From Isoetes taiwanensis (lineage: Eukaryota; Streptophyta; Lycopodiopsida; Isoetales; Isoetaceae), in the NCBI GenBank assembly GCA_021234155.1, contig JAJEKV010000278.1, positions 62,001 through 126,000 on the forward strand: 64,000 bases of DNA. The letters run 5' to 3'. Numbering within the stretch: position 1 is the first letter of the stretch; every line of letters starts with the position of its first letter. Below, piece after piece: positions 12,216-24,690 of this stretch. The position numbers and the translations under genes were made by a program. The notes under the pieces are model-generated. The model searched no databases, was not told where the DNA came from, and saw only the letters and a list, made by a program, of their open reading frames with translations.

Positions 12216-14007
12216 TATCTCATAGAGGAATTCATTTTACCTAAGCATAAAGCACAGTATAAATTAATTCAATTGAATAATGTATGTCTGTTTTGCGTTG
12301 AGAAGGACGAGAGCTTTGCTCCCCTTTGACCGACGTGGCATATAAACGTGTGCTAGGATTTTGACGTATATATATACGATACGTAAAAATAGGCTAGCAA
12401 GAGTTGTGAAAATAAAAAAATACACGCAAGATATGTGTCGGAGTCTTCCAAGCGCAGCCTTTAGCCGCCAAAATCTAGTGGCCGAGAAGCATTCTGGTGC
12501 TCCTCGTCCGTTCTTGAATAGATAGGGATGCACCCCCCGACATTCTAAAAAACAAAATCAACTAGATTCCTAACATGCGCGACGCGATGCGTCGGTCATC
12601 GGCACGTTTTGTGGAGCACATTTTTGTGAAGCATAGATTAATTACATAGGTTTTACGTTTTTTGGAGCACGTTTTTGTGGAGCATAGATTACATTTACGT
12701 GATTTTCAACAAAAAGAAGAGACATAGATTGGGGGAGATTGAGCAGCCTTTTGAAACTCTGAAGTAATCTCGCTTTTTCTTCGACTCCAGTCCCCTTCGC
12801 CTTTCAGCCAATGATCATAATTGAACCATTGTTTTTTAACTGTTACATCCCTCAAACTCTTCGAATTTTGTAACTAGATAGATTCCTATAGATTCGTAGC
12901 ATCGAATACCTATTTAACTCAATGCATTTGAAAAGCAAATGAGTGTTTTCTATTCACTCTAAAATTGGATTCCCCGTTTTCTATTTCGTGTTTCCACTGT
13001 CGCATGTAAAGCATATGGTTTACAATTATTTTACATGCTTTCACATTGAGTAATTCAATGTAACAACTCAGTAATTCACATGTTTCCACATTCAAGTAAT
13101 TCACTATTCTAACCACTATTCCAACTTCTACTTTATAACTGTGTAGTATAAAGTAATAATACAAAAACTATTCTAAGAGGAACTTTTGTCTTTCCAATAC
13201 TAAATATTAGTTAGTTGGCCTCTACTGGACCTAAAGAGAAGGGTAATATTAGTCCCAACCTTCCAATGCACACAACCAAACAAAGGGGTCATTTTTAAAA
13301 GGAGAAATTTTCATAAGTAGAAAATTTCGCGAAGAAATTTTCTAGAGCTGCAAGGGGCAGAGCTACAAGCGACGCTGCCAGGTCAGTTGGTAGCCGCCAG
13401 AAATTTTTAAACGTACTTTTTTTTTTGCTGATAAAAATTCTACGACGAAACAAAAAGGGGGCGTAAAATTTGCTCCTGATTTTCTCTTTCTAGCTATTTT
13501 TCAGGCAGTGGCGTTTAAACTGGGACGACGACCACAACTGAAGTGGAGATCAGGTGGAGATTTTACGATCTAAAAAAAACTGAGGTCTGGGAGAGAAATT
13601 TCACGCCCTCTTTTTTGTCCTCCATATTCTCGTTGGTTTAGCTAGAATGTACATCATATCAAGCACTTCTCTATGCATTCTAATATGAAGAAAGGAGGAG
13701 CAGGGGAAGGGATTTTTTTTTTTGAGGGGGTCGGAAAGGGGAGGGAGGGGGTTTGGAAAGGGGTTGAAACTTAGGCTAAATACATAATCAGCTACCTTGT
13801 ATATGTTAAAACACAACTAACATGTATCTTTAAGGAAGTTCCTACTAGCAAAAGCTTACCTTCAATTGGCCGATTTGATAGAATTGCTCCAAAAACAAGA
13901 TTGCTTATTGTATCTTTGAACTTCGAATGCAAAGTATATCAATGCAAGCACTTATTCTTTAAATTACGTGGATTGGGTAATAGCCACTATCCTTTTTATA
14001 ATGTTTA
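12216..14007. other. region without recognised gene; possible Helitron terminus at 12562
   Basis: No coding sequence is recognised. At 12562-12594 the minus strand reads CGACGC, loop, GCGTCG, then about 14 bases and CTAG before T, resembling a second type of Helitron 3' end. Two similar stretches (about 12605-12645 and 12660-12695, sharing GGAGCACGTTTTTGTGGAGC-like text) form a short direct repeat. 13430-13760 holds A- and G-rich low-complexity tracts. Confidence 0.35.
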
Positions 14008-14035
14008 CTAGAAAAAGTGCCCAGCGTTGCTGGGC

Positions 14036-16365
14036 TATAATGCATGCAATATTAGAAAAAAGACATGCCAAAAATTAAATTTATTGAAAAGGCCAATTGA
14101 ACTTGAGAATCTAAATAAATATAAATATATAAGAAAGATTATTTAGGCCAGACCTTGGAAAACTTCATGCCTTCTACAATGTTCTTTGCAACATCTAGTT
14201 TACAAAATCACAAAGATTTTCTACATTCTTTGATCCTAGACTTGCATCTTAGAACATAAAACATGATATTAAGCCCGAGCTAGTCGGTCAAATATTCCTA
14301 CAATTTGTGGGTTTGATTGAATAGAATTTTCTTAATAGATTAATGGAGTCAAAGTACTATTATATATGTGTGCAAAAAAAAAATTATAACATTGTTAATT
14401 TAGGGGAGCCTCATTTTGCACGACCTTTGGACTTGTTCACGACCTTGTAGATAGCATCCGCAAATAAAGATGAGAAATATGAGGCAAATAAGAAACTACC
14501 TAAGTTTTTGCCAATGCATATCTAATTTTTCGCCAATACGCTTTTTCCTCCTAGCATAGCACACATGTGACTTGCCATTTTGATGATCACTTCCTCAAGG
14601 CCATTGTTTTCACTATGGCCATGCCGACAATATAAACACAAATATTTAAAATCACGAGGACCTGCGGAGGAAATCCACCGCCCAAATACGATTATGGAAT
14701 GGAAGCATCCACCATCATATCAACGCTCAAAAGGTTAACCCGCACATACTTTCCTTCCTTCAAGATAACTCGATCAACTAACATCTACGACTTCAATTGC
14801 TTGGGTTTTAAGACTATACTTATTCCTAAAAGACAAGTTAGTAAGTTGATAGCACAAACAGTTTTTACAAACCCCAACTTGACAAATCCAACCCTTTGCG
14901 CCCAATCGGCTAAATACGTTGAATCTATTGAATCCATGCCCCGACAACTATATTCCCATTGGAGATGATTATACGAACAAATTTTTAAAGCTCTCAGTTT
15001 CAATCCACAAAGGGCATTTCATATTCGCAGACTAATGATGTGTATGGCACAAAAAATTGAAGCTTCACCTTTTCTCTTGTAGAGAGACAAAACCACGCCA
15101 AACCCAACCTTACATATGCATTTTCCCTCAAATATATTTTACTTATCACATGGAGAAACCTCCAAGCTGCCTAGAGCTGGTGGATGCTAGAAACCTAGAA
15201 GCTAGTATACGGGCCCCTATAACCGCATTTCCAAAGCACCGAATCCCAAAACCTTTGAGCCTATTTCTTGCCATAGAATGCAAATGTAAAACAAATAAGA
15301 ATTTAGAAGACAATAGCTGCAAGAGAATCACATGGTTATTAGCACACATTTCAATCTTATATGCTGGTAACTTATAGCAATTTTGTAATCACAGAAAATC
15401 AATGCAAATACATTTTAAGCGCCTAAAGAATGCAAATCCATGGAAGAAACGACCAAGGAATGCTTTATCAAAGAGTAAAACTTGGACATTCAAAGCATAA
15501 CCCAACGCATGCTTACCTCAGATTGCTACATCCTGGGCATACCAGTTTTGCATGATTCACATAGGCGCTGGGTAATAAACAACCAACCCAATTTTTTTTC
15601 TAAGATAGATAAATGCTCGGGCCTATGCAGAAGGGCAGATTTGGGCCCGAATTCCACCGCAGATCGGAGCAGTGGCGATCCTGGAAAGCATGGGCGCTGG
15701 TTCCTACCAGCAATTTTCACCATTTAAGAACCACTGGTTCGTGCTCAGACAATTTTCCTGTTCTACCAATGCTACCATTGTTTCGAATGGGTGGGACCAT
15801 TGATCCGTGCAAGAGTTTTCAGGCTATAAAAAATGCTGGCCTTTCGTCTGGGAGATTCTATAAATCTCCCATGATCTGAGGGTCTGGAAATAACAATAAA
15901 AAAGTATAAGGATAAGGATAATGCTAAAGAAGTCGACAACAGGTCGGTTTTCTAAATTAAAGATTGAAGCCTTAGTAATACAATCCATTATTTCAAGAAT
16001 TCTTCGATGCAAATCTACTTCCCCATTAGCCATACCAAGGGATTGCGCAGAAAACATGCTTAACACGTGGATAGCTGGACGTAAGCTGATAGATAACAAT
16101 ACAGGAGTATTAAAACCGTGTTTAACCAAAAAAACATCACTATCTTCACCAAACCAAAAGGAATAATAAGAAAAACATAAAGTACTGATTAATTCCAAGC
16201 CGGTAATAATCTTATAAATAAAGCAACCTGTAAACAAAGCGACCTATATCTCAAACATACGCGTGTAGTAATCTCAAACCTGTCCAAGACCCATGTTTGC
16301 AACCACCTAGAAATGAGCATCTTGCCACTTAAAAGGAACAGCACAAGTAAACCATCCATCTCTAG
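14036..16365 (-). other. Helitron interior, unrecognised
   Basis: The minus strand has open stretches at 14785-15003 (ALKICSYNHLQWEYSCRGMD) and 15824-16237 (GEVDLHRRILEIMDCITKAS) that could be captured exons, but I do not recognise the proteins. Plus-strand frames of similar size overlap them and look like shadows. Confidence 0.3.
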
Positions 16366-17451
16366 TCACTTCTTCTTTCCAGTAGGGTCTTTCTTTTCCA
16401 CAGCTTTGATAACACCAACAGCCACAGTCTGCCTCATGTCACGAACAGCAAACCTAGCCAATGGAGGATATTCAGCAAAAGTTTCCACAGTCATGGGCTT
16501 GGTTGGAATCATCTTAACAAAACCTGCATCACCATTCTTCAAAAACTTGGGTTCCTTCTCAATCTCCTTTCCTGACCGCCTGTCTACCTTGGTCAGAATC
16601 TCAGAAAACTTGACTGCAATGTGAGAAGTGTGGCAATGCAAGACTGGCGCATAACCATTGCCAATCTGACCTGGGTGATTCATAATAATAACCTGAGCAG
16701 TGAAGTTTGCGGCTTCCTTTGCCGGGTCATTCTTGGAATCAGATGCAACAAAACCACGTTTCAAATCCTTGACAGCAACATTCTTCAGATTGAATCCAAC
16801 ATTGTCACCTGGCAGAGCCTCCAGGAGGGACTCATGATGCATTTCCACGGACTTGACCTCTGTGGTAAGTCCCGTAGGCGCAAAAGTCACAACCATACCA
16901 GGCTTCAGAATACCTGTCTCAACTCTTCCCACTGGCACAGTTCCAATACCACCAATTTTGTAAACGTCCTGAAGTGGGAGACGCAGAGGCTTGTCAGAAG
17001 GTCTCTTGGGTTCTGTCCAAATGCGTCGGCCCCTTGTACCAATCAAGGTTAGCAGAACGTTCAATCATGTTGTCTCCCTCAAACCCTGCAATAGGAACAA
17101 ATGGGATCTTGTCTGGGTCTGTACCCAACTTTCTTCAAATATGAAGACACTTCCTTGACAGCCTCACTCCCAATGTGAATGCAAGGAGTGCATGCTCACG
17201 GGTCTGACCATCCTTAGAAATATCAGCCTCAAAACCTCCAGTTGTAGAATCAATAATCAAAATAGCACAATCAGCCTGTAAATGCAAGAGAACTGCGATC
17301 AGAAGTTGGAAACAAAGAGTGTCAAATCAGTGAACTTTACCTGTGAGGTTCCAGTAATCATGTTCTTAATGAAATCACGATGCCCAGGAGCATCAATAAC
17401 AGTGCAGTTGTACTTCGTGGTCTCAAACTTCCACAAGGCAATATCAATGGT
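16366..17451 (-). pseudogene. Elongation factor 1-alpha fragment (captured)
   Basis: From [20 protein letters not shown] and [17 protein letters not shown] (17451-17341) through [79 protein letters not shown] to a stop at 16366, this is plant EF-1alpha, the GTPase that delivers aminoacyl-tRNA to ribosomes. A 65-bp GT-AG intron (17276-17340) sits between TGTSQ and ADCA, so genomic DNA was captured. The first roughly 65 residues, with the GHVDSGKST P-loop, are missing, and there is a frame change near 17065-17170. The final 700 bp are open and very close to ordinary EF-1alpha, suggesting recent capture. It sits inside the Helitron in its orientation. Confidence 0.93.
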
Positions 17452-17636
17452 CAATCAGAAACACAGGCCAAAAAAAATAGCATATGCAAGTACATTATAT
17501 CTTGGTAAATCAGATGCCCTGTTTGCAGTAAAAAATGTATTAAAAGTCGACAATGGTCTTAAGTTTTGGCTCCTTATTGTCACAAAACTGCAACACGATC
17601 AAGTTGGCTGTCCAAACTGTGTTTACTTTGACAAGT

Positions 17637-17830
17637 TTAAAAAAGATTGTATGTCTCTGGTGAGGGCTGAAGCAGTGATATCATTGTTGTAGTTTTCAAT
17701 GCATGCACCAATTGCTGGAAGCACTTCATAATCTGATGGGTTGTAGAGCTATCTAGACCAGTTGATATATTATCCATGAATAGGGTTCTTGCTGGCCCCA
17801 CTACCATTTCTCCTGTAGATTCATGCACAA
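17637..17830 (-). pseudogene. PDR-type ABCG transporter exon fragment (captured)
   Basis: [20 protein letters not shown] and [20 protein letters not shown], then [18 protein letters not shown], match the Walker B/D-loop region of plant pleiotropic-drug-resistance ABC transporters (normally [15 protein letters not shown] and LLQPAPETFDLF). The catalytic glutamate after Walker B is replaced: the copy has MDN where functional transporters have MDE. Only this single exon is present. It lies between the EF-1alpha and laccase fragments in the Helitron. Confidence 0.88.
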
Positions 17831-18317
17831 AATGATGGAGACAAAATTAAGTTCTATAAAGAACACTTTGAATCAAACATGTAATTGGTAAACAAAGTTA
17901 GTTAATAAAACGCTCCAAGCAGATACACACTCGGGTGTCAGCAAAATCCAGACCACAGCAATATATGAAGCACTAAATCAACCAGCAGGCACAAAAAATA
18001 CAATCTCAGAACAAAATGCAAATCATACGTACCTTTAATTCTTCAACACGAAAGGTCACGTCTACGGCCATCCCAATGTTACAGGATTATGGATAGTTTC
18101 AAACCAATCGTAAAGAAGATATTTATTATGGAAGAATATGAGAGGTTTATCCTACTCTGTCTGAGCATTTCTGTGGCACATGTAAGCATTTGCCAAATAT
18201 AAGTGGCAAGCCGAAGATCCATATAATAGATATTAAGGTGATAGTCCATGCCTCCAACTCCCTGTCCCATTGTTATTTCTTATACACAATGAAACAAACA
18301 ATACATACTCTGTGAGG

Positions 18318-19115
18318 AGCAATTAAAGTAAAGGGGCCCTGGCCAGCCATTGTTGTATAGGCATCAGAATTGTTGGGTGTCCCTCCTGTTGATAAGGCCT
18401 GGCTTATCACGGACTCCAATAAGACATAAGTTAACATCCTAAGATACAACTCTTTAACAGTTTTGTCTTGTTAGTACCTAGAACAAGGGTAACTTCCTTA
18501 TCAGGCTTTGCAAAGGGGAATCCAATCCCTTCTCTAGGATGAATTATGAATGCTCCATGGATTGTTGCTCTGAGCCATGCTATATGTGCATGCCACCAGA
18601 GTGTCCCTGTTTGGCCTTGAGTTGTGAAATTGTATAGGAAAGAGTTTCCTGGTTGAATTGGACATTGTGTAATATATGCCAGTCCATCGAACCATCCGGA
18701 GCGGATTTGCCTCACTCCATGCCTGTCAACACAAGTTAATATACACATCCATCTCAAATTGATGAGTATTTGGTAGTGTCTTACCAGTGAATGGTGATGT
18801 TATGTGGTGATAGATTATTGACCCTGATAAGTACCCTATCTCCTTCATTTGCATGGATCTCAGGTCCAGGAAACTGCCCATTTACTGTAGCGATATTTCT
18901 AGTCATGCAGAGTCTGGTAATGCTCAGCATTGTCACCTATAAAATGCAAGAATTAACACAAAAACTATGACACGATGAAAGAGATAAAACGAAATTGAGA
19001 AAGGGAGCACAGTGCAAACATTAAACTCGTAATTCCTGATGATGGCTGCAGCTGAAGAAAAGCAGAGAAACACAAGGATAACAAAGCATGTTGTGATAGA
19101 CTCTTGTGCGCCCAT
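18318..19115 (-). pseudogene. Laccase 5' gene fragment, exons 1-4 (captured)
   Basis: Exon 1 (19115-19020) begins MGAQESITTCFVILVFLCFS, a signal peptide followed by IIRNYEFN. Exon 2 (18936-18785) reads VTMLSITRLCMTRNIATVNG, QFPGPEIHANEGDRVLIRV and [12 protein letters not shown]. Exon 3 (from 18722) completes the copper motif HWHGVRQ and continues [39 protein letters not shown]. Exon 4 (about 18415-18318) has SQALSTGGTPNNSDAYTT. All junctions are GT-AG. Laccases are secreted multicopper oxidases acting on lignin precursors; this piece covers cupredoxin domain 1 and the start of domain 2 only. Start codon, signal peptide and exon phases are intact, so a chimeric transcript could begin here. The later copper ligands are absent. 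Confidence 0.92.
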
Positions 19116-19520
19116 GTTTGCTGGAATTGAGCAGGCTGTTTGATGAATGGGCCACAACTCTGCTTTTTATAAGTTAGGCTAAACTGTGTAGTTGGAGCGT
19201 TCAAATCTATTGGGCAAGCACGGAATGCATCAAATCTAAGCTAGGCCTTGCCTACCTCATTTTAGTTATAAGCAAGCTCATATATTCAAGCTTCATATCT
19301 TACCTGATGTCACCAGCCATCTGGAAAACCCACGTTTTGTTTGCAAAGAAGCGTAGAAATTGTGATATTGCCGGAGCTGCTGCTTCGGCCAAAAGGGAAG
19401 GAACGCACCACATCGGAGACCCAACCGCTCTTGGAAAAAAGAACACACATCTCGGCCATCTATTCAATCGAATGGCCCTGCTGCTTGCAAAACGAATTTC
19501 GGGGATGTTCAAGGACGAAC

Positions 19521-19637
19521 TTCTAATCAATAACCAAAGCTATCTTTTACCGGAAGTAAAGCAATTCTAACCCCATTCCGGCAATCAATAACCATAGCTA
19601 TCTTTTACCAGAAGCAATTCTAACCCCATTCCGGCAT
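19521..19637. repeat. tandem duplication of about 57 bp
   Basis: AATCAATAACC, AGCTATCTTTTACC and GCAATTCTAACCCCATTCCGG occur twice in succession near the 5' end of the Helitron. Confidence 0.75.
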
Positions 19638-19808
19638 TCAGGAACTGGAAAGGGAAGATGCGAGAAGCAGAGAGCCAGAACCGTCGTATAAAGAAAACCG
19701 CCAAAAGCCAAAATCAAGGGATGAAAATAAGTTGAGAAAATTCAACGCGCAAGATTGCGCACAGACTATCACAAAACGCCTTTATTATTATATATAGATA
19801 TAGATAGA

Positions 19809-20431
19809 TACCCAACAATGGACACTGTCCTTTTTATAATGTTGATGCCGGAGTTGACATTAGAAGGGACCATGTCTTTAAAAAAAGAAATTATGTACAT
19901 CCAATTATTAGCTTAAAATAATGGTTAAAGAACAAAGTAGATTGGCGGTAGGGAAACATTTTCCTTGTTTGACTCAATTGTAGCCAACTAATAGCTTAAA
20001 AACAAATTAGATTGAGTGACCCACAAGAAGGAGAATAAGCACTAGAACAAGAACTAGAATAGACATGGGAAGGCCCACGACAACCTTTGGACTTCGAGCC
20101 GCAAAATTATGGCGGCTTGTACGAGCATTACGCCAACAAGACCGGCCGCCAATTGCAAATACACAACATTTTGGTGAGAGACTCGTCTGGAGGGGGAAAA
20201 CCGGCCGATAGATAGGCATATCTTTCATGACAGCAGTGTACAAACATTTTGAAAAAATATCTAAGGTGGAGGGTAGTCCACCAATTGGGTCTGACTACCC
20301 ACTAATAATAATAAACGGGACCTGCCATAGGAACAACCCAGGCCCCTTTTAAGATGGCGTAAAATAAGAAAGGCAAATAGGAGGCAACGTGCGAAAGTTT
20401 ATCACCGGGATGAAAAACCCCGCCCTTTTGG
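19809..20431. other. gap without recognised gene
   Basis: Sequence between the Helitron 5' end and the next retrotransposon tail. A 78-codon minus-strand frame at 20007-20243 is not recognisable. Confidence 0.4.
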
Positions 20432-20433
20432 TT

Positions 20434-20464
<31 letters not shown>

Positions 20465-20660
20465 TAAGAATTTTTTGATTAATATAAAAACAAGGTACAC
20501 GACCTTCTTGTGGGCTCCACAATAGGCCAGATAGGAAGTATACAATGCTCTTGGTCACCAGATAGAAAGAATTGTAACAAAAGATACACGCAGCCATTAA
20601 ACTAAGATCACGTCCATGTACTATGGTCAAGGTTCTCAACCTCTTCTTCATCCCTGCAAA
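20432..20660 (-). mobile_element. LINE 3' end with poly(A) tail
   Basis: A run of 28 T (20432-20459) followed by GAGGGTAAGAATTTTTTGAT is, on the minus strand, a LINE-type 3' untranslated end followed by a poly(A) tail. The same arrangement (T-run then a short G-rich lead) starts three other L1-like insertions at 25233, 28696 and 51448. How far this insertion extends to the right is unclear. I found no matching target-site duplication, and up to about 22.8 kb nothing recognisable as LINE coding follows. Confidence 0.55.
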
Positions 20661-23155
20661 ATGATATGCTCCTCAGCCTTTTAGTTCTTCCAGTACTAGA
20701 GGGCGTGGCCTTCTTCCCAACTATTGTAGGTACTATGGGAAGGTAATAGCACTTGTAGAGTGCAATCAAAATTATTCCTCAAGATCTTGAAGAACGCATC
20801 GAAGGAATACCTAGAAGAATAAGATAGGCAGGTCGCTCTTGATTGTATGAGAACGCCTGAAGATCTGCCTTCTTCTCCTACTAGCAGTACTATCGAGGCT
20901 TACTTGCTCTTCCAGAAATACGCTCCACTACCAAGAAGCCCAGCTCGCAAGATTTTAAGCAGAAGTAGAACTGTACTAGGCAAGATGGCCAATTGTCTTC
21001 CCACTAGCAAGGTACTATAGGCATTTCAACAAGAGCTCCCTCCACTACTAGAGCAACCCGCTACTCCACTTGTATAACTGCCTCAACCTCTTCTCTACAA
21101 TAAAGGTACTATAGACTAGGCTATTCTTTCCATGAGAGCTTCAAGGCAAAGTAACTACAGTTTTGAATACTACAGGAGAAAGCCAATCGCAATTCTAATG
21201 GAAATTTTTCAGAGAAGCTTCCAGTAAGATGTTGCAGCCCCACAGACTCATGGCAGCCCCGTCATGACAAATAGGAGTTGCAGTGAACAAAATATCTGTT
21301 TCAATAGTCTGCCTCCTGAAGCACACCCCCGAAAGATTTGAAGGCATTAACATTTAAACAGTATATGTGTTGCAGCTACAAGAGACACAGGTCTCCCGTC
21401 CTGTATATCTTGCTTTACCAATCTGACATGTACGGATCACCAAGTCATCCTCTCTAGCTGGGATAGAGAAGGGAAATAACCCATAGGTGAACAGCTAATA
21501 TACATATCAATGTGCATTGAGAAAAGGATGGGCCATCCACAAGTAGAATCATAGCAGCTACTATCCATGAGTTGCCTCTCTTTTACATTCTTCCAGACAA
21601 ATCAACTCCTCAAACCTTCAGATATGCAGCTCCTTAGGACTGAGTGCCTATCAGTCTTCTCAAAGTTAAAAAAAGAGGCTACCATTTCATGCGGCCGATG
21701 GTAGTCCAGCCACTATCTTCCCAACACTTCGAAATGCACAAAGAGAATGCACTTAGTCTCCTAACACACAAACAATACTAGGCAAGCGATACAGAAGACC
21801 TGATACTCCATGCCATATCATCCAACAGGCTTGAGGATCGACAAGAAAGCCCTAAGCAGCGCCTACAAGGAGTGCAGGCACTACTGCAGTGAGTGCAGTC
21901 TTCAAATCACAGCGGTCTTCAAATCAAAAGCAGATATATGGCATACTCAGATCTGAAAAACCAAGCCTACTACTGTTTATATGCTCTAGCGTCAGCCAAA
22001 AGATGAGATCCAGACGAGTTCAACTAACCCACCAGAATCTTTGGAGCATCTGCTTGCTAGCCTATTTACTGCTTAAACAGAAAAGCTCTCACGGCAAAAA
22101 ACACAAAGCAAACCCTTACCAAATCACAACCTGTTGTTTAGAGAAGAGAAGATTGAAATGGCGGCCATACTTCAACCAACTCCCTGTTGCAGCAGACCCA
22201 AATGCGGGTGGTAATGGAAAACCTCATGATCTGCTATGGGCTTCTGCAAAACAGAAGCAGCATGGTATCTGCTCTTTCAGCTACAGCTCAGACCCTTGTG
22301 GGCTCACAGTGCTCGGGCGGCCGCCATCACCGCCCTAAGGCGCAAACCCTTTCGGGTTTTCGAAGAAAGCCCTAATGATAAACCTTCACCCGACGGCTCC
22401 AAATGAAAAGCCCGGGCCATCAAAGTGGAGATCATTGATGAAAAAGTCGAGGAAGCACAAGATGGAGGTCGCAAATAAGACGATTCCTCTCGAACCCAAC
22501 ACGAGAGCCATAAGAAAGAAAATTCTTTCTGGACCAAGGCTCTGGCTGGTCATGCTGATTGGACCCCGGCTCATATATCTACAGATCTTAGGTGGGATCC
22601 ATGATTTGTGCGCTGCAATGTATGGCAGGAAGGAGAAACTTTGGATCAAACTCAAAATTGGAGCTATATGGAGGTTGGCAAAACCCCATTCAGGCTGTCT
22701 GGGGACTCACACAATTCTTGGAGCGTGCTGCTACGTCTCCTGACCCGTCAGTTCACTGTCAAGCAGGTTTCTGTGCAGCCCTAAAGTGCCTTCTCCAATG
22801 TTCAATTGCTCGACGATAACCAATTTATTATTGTAATCCAAATGCCAGTGTCGTTGCGTTTAGACTTCATACTTGCCTACTTATTGAATGTCAGTATGTT
22901 CCCGCGAAAGCCCACCGTGCTTTTGAAGACATGGCACAGTCTGGGTTTCTGATCGATGCATCACCGTCTATTGGCCAGATGCGCTAAAAAATCGGCAAAT
23001 TCTCATCCAGAAATATCACTCTGAGGCACGTTCTCACAGCCGGCAGGATGATTTTGACAAGGTTCCTGATTTTCCCCCTTCTGAATCTGCACCTGCTTTT
23101 CTCCTCCAAGTGTTCTCTCGTGGGGGTTTAAAATGTGTATATGTGCTTCCTCCTA
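20661..23155. other. region without recognised gene
   Basis: Overlapping open frames on both strands at 21889-22820 (up to 149 codons) do not resemble any protein I know. No rRNA, tRNA or transposase signature is visible. Confidence 0.4.
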
Positions 23156-23239
23156 TCTAATACACAAATATAATAATCTTTATATTGTAAGGTTTTGGCG
23201 TAAGTATGTAATGCATCGCGCCCTAAATTGGGTGGCTGA

Positions 23240-24690
23240 GATTTGATCACGCTATTCTACGGTTGGATTTTGATGAGGTTGAGTTTAGGGCCAGGGAAAT
23301 TTTTTCGTGCTGGCCCGAGCTGTATTTTCTACGGTTCAAGCTCCGTTCTGGCAGCAGATTTGGAGGTCACGATCAGCTCACTGGATCTGCTCAAGGTAAG
23401 CATAGCTTGCTATTTCCATTTCCTGAAACCCTTGCTAAATATTTCCTTATTTCCATTAGTTCTGGTGGAGACAGCAGCTTAGAGCTCTGTTGCCTATGAT
23501 TTTAGAATCGGACTCAGCTATAGATTACGAGGTTGCCTCTGATAAGATATTGAATTGCACAGTCAAGCAGCAAGAGCAAACGGTAGTTTTAAAACCGATT
23601 TCAGCAACAACGGGTCTTTCAAGTTTGAGGGGGCCTCCATCCAATTTAACAATGGCATCTGATGAAGCCAGTTCTAATGCTAATCCTACCAAGCAGATTA
23701 GAAATCCTGGAACACCGGGTAAAAACTTCAAATCTTATCTACAAATTTTACTCCATTCAATTTTGTTATTACTTTTTTTGTTGCTCAGTGCTGGCATTAT
23801 TTGTTTGCAGATGTTGACACGGAAGTGATTGCCATACATGTAAATTTACGTCCTACAATGGATCTTGGATATAGATTACTCTTCCTTCAAGGAATAACTT
23901 CATTACCAAGTAAGCTGCTTCAATTAAAATATTAACTAGGGTTCTGCTTTCAACCTACGAAATCCGATCCTTTTTTTATTTCAAGCATAAGAATGTGAAA
24001 TGGCAAAATAATGAGTGATAATTGCTGCTCTGCATATCTGCCTCTTATTAGGCTTTCTTCATTGATCTCAAAAGCTGAAAGAGTTTGGAGTTTGTGTTTT
24101 ATACAGGAAAGCATGAGCACAGATGCCAGTCCAATGCCAGTAGGCACTATAGATGATATATATTTGAGTGCTTTAGGCTATTCTTTTAATACAACCATGG
24201 CAATAGTTCTGGTAGTAATGGTTAATACTATTTTTGTTCCTAGGTATGATTCTCATGTATATAAGGAAAATTAATGCTGGTATTGCTAATTCTAACCCTG
24301 TAAATTGGCAGCAGGATGATGCACTACGCAACAGAATGACACAAGAAAAGGTGAGTCTATTCATTTTCTTACAAAATTGTAGGACATGGCACAAGAAATT
24401 GAAAGAGAAACGAAATTTATTTAGAGGGACACGGTTAATTTTAATAGAGGTTCCGATTCTTTCATAAAATATAGAGTGCAGTGTGTCCATGAAAAACTGA
24501 ACTTTGACAAGGTTATTGGCGGTCTTTAATATACATAAAATTCTACCTATAAATTTGTGACTTTCTACGATGACAGTGCATTATTATTGTAGGATAAAGC
24601 TGATGAAAGGACCTGCACCACATACAGACATTGTTGCCATGATTGCAACAAGGATGGGCGCACCTGATAATGGACCAAAGCTAAGGGGAG
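23240..24690 (+). pseudogene. unrecognised captured multi-exon gene piece
   Basis: A series of short coding stretches has matching splice sites. One ends at 23395 before GTAAGC and includes EVEFRAREIFSCWPELYFLR with FKLRSGSRFGGHDQLTGSAQ. The next ends at 23718 before GTAAAA and includes ISATTGLSSLRGPPSNLTMA. 23811-23909 lies between TTTGCAG and GTAAGC (DTEVIAIHVNLRPTMDLGYR). 24107 onward follows ATACAG (ESMSTDASPMPVGTIDDIYL). One ends at 24350 before GTGAGT (NWQQDDALRNRMTQEK). One starts at 24593 after ATTGTAG (DKADERTCTTYRHCCHDCNK). The exon pattern says this was a real gene, but I cannot name it. Being inside a Helitron and co-oriented, it is probably captured. Confidence 0.5.

Larger units (their letters stand above)
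14008..19808 (-). mobile_element. Helitron with captured gene fragments
   Basis: The 3' end on the minus strand (14035 down to 14008) is GCCCAGC, loop AAC, GCTGGGC, ACTTTTT, CTAG, followed by T. The 5' end lies in 19798-19808, where the minus strand reads A, TC, then an AT-rich start (TCTATCTATATCTATATATA) and ATAATAAAGGCG, typical of plant Helitron 5' ends. The exact base is uncertain by 4-8 bp because of the GATA repeat. No Rep/helicase ORF is inside, so it is non-autonomous. Laccase, ABCG transporter and EF-1alpha pieces, each with its introns, all point the same way as the element, the usual pattern for Helitron gene capture. A 21-bp direct repeat lies just outside both ends. Confidence 0.8.

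Noticed and set aside
14785-15003. Minus-strand frame as an LRR/F-box fragment
   Set aside because: Only vague resemblance; no repeat periodicity could be confirmed.
16366-17064. Functional EF-1alpha gene
   Set aside because: The first 65 or so residues with the P-loop are absent, there is a frame change, and it lies inside a Helitron.
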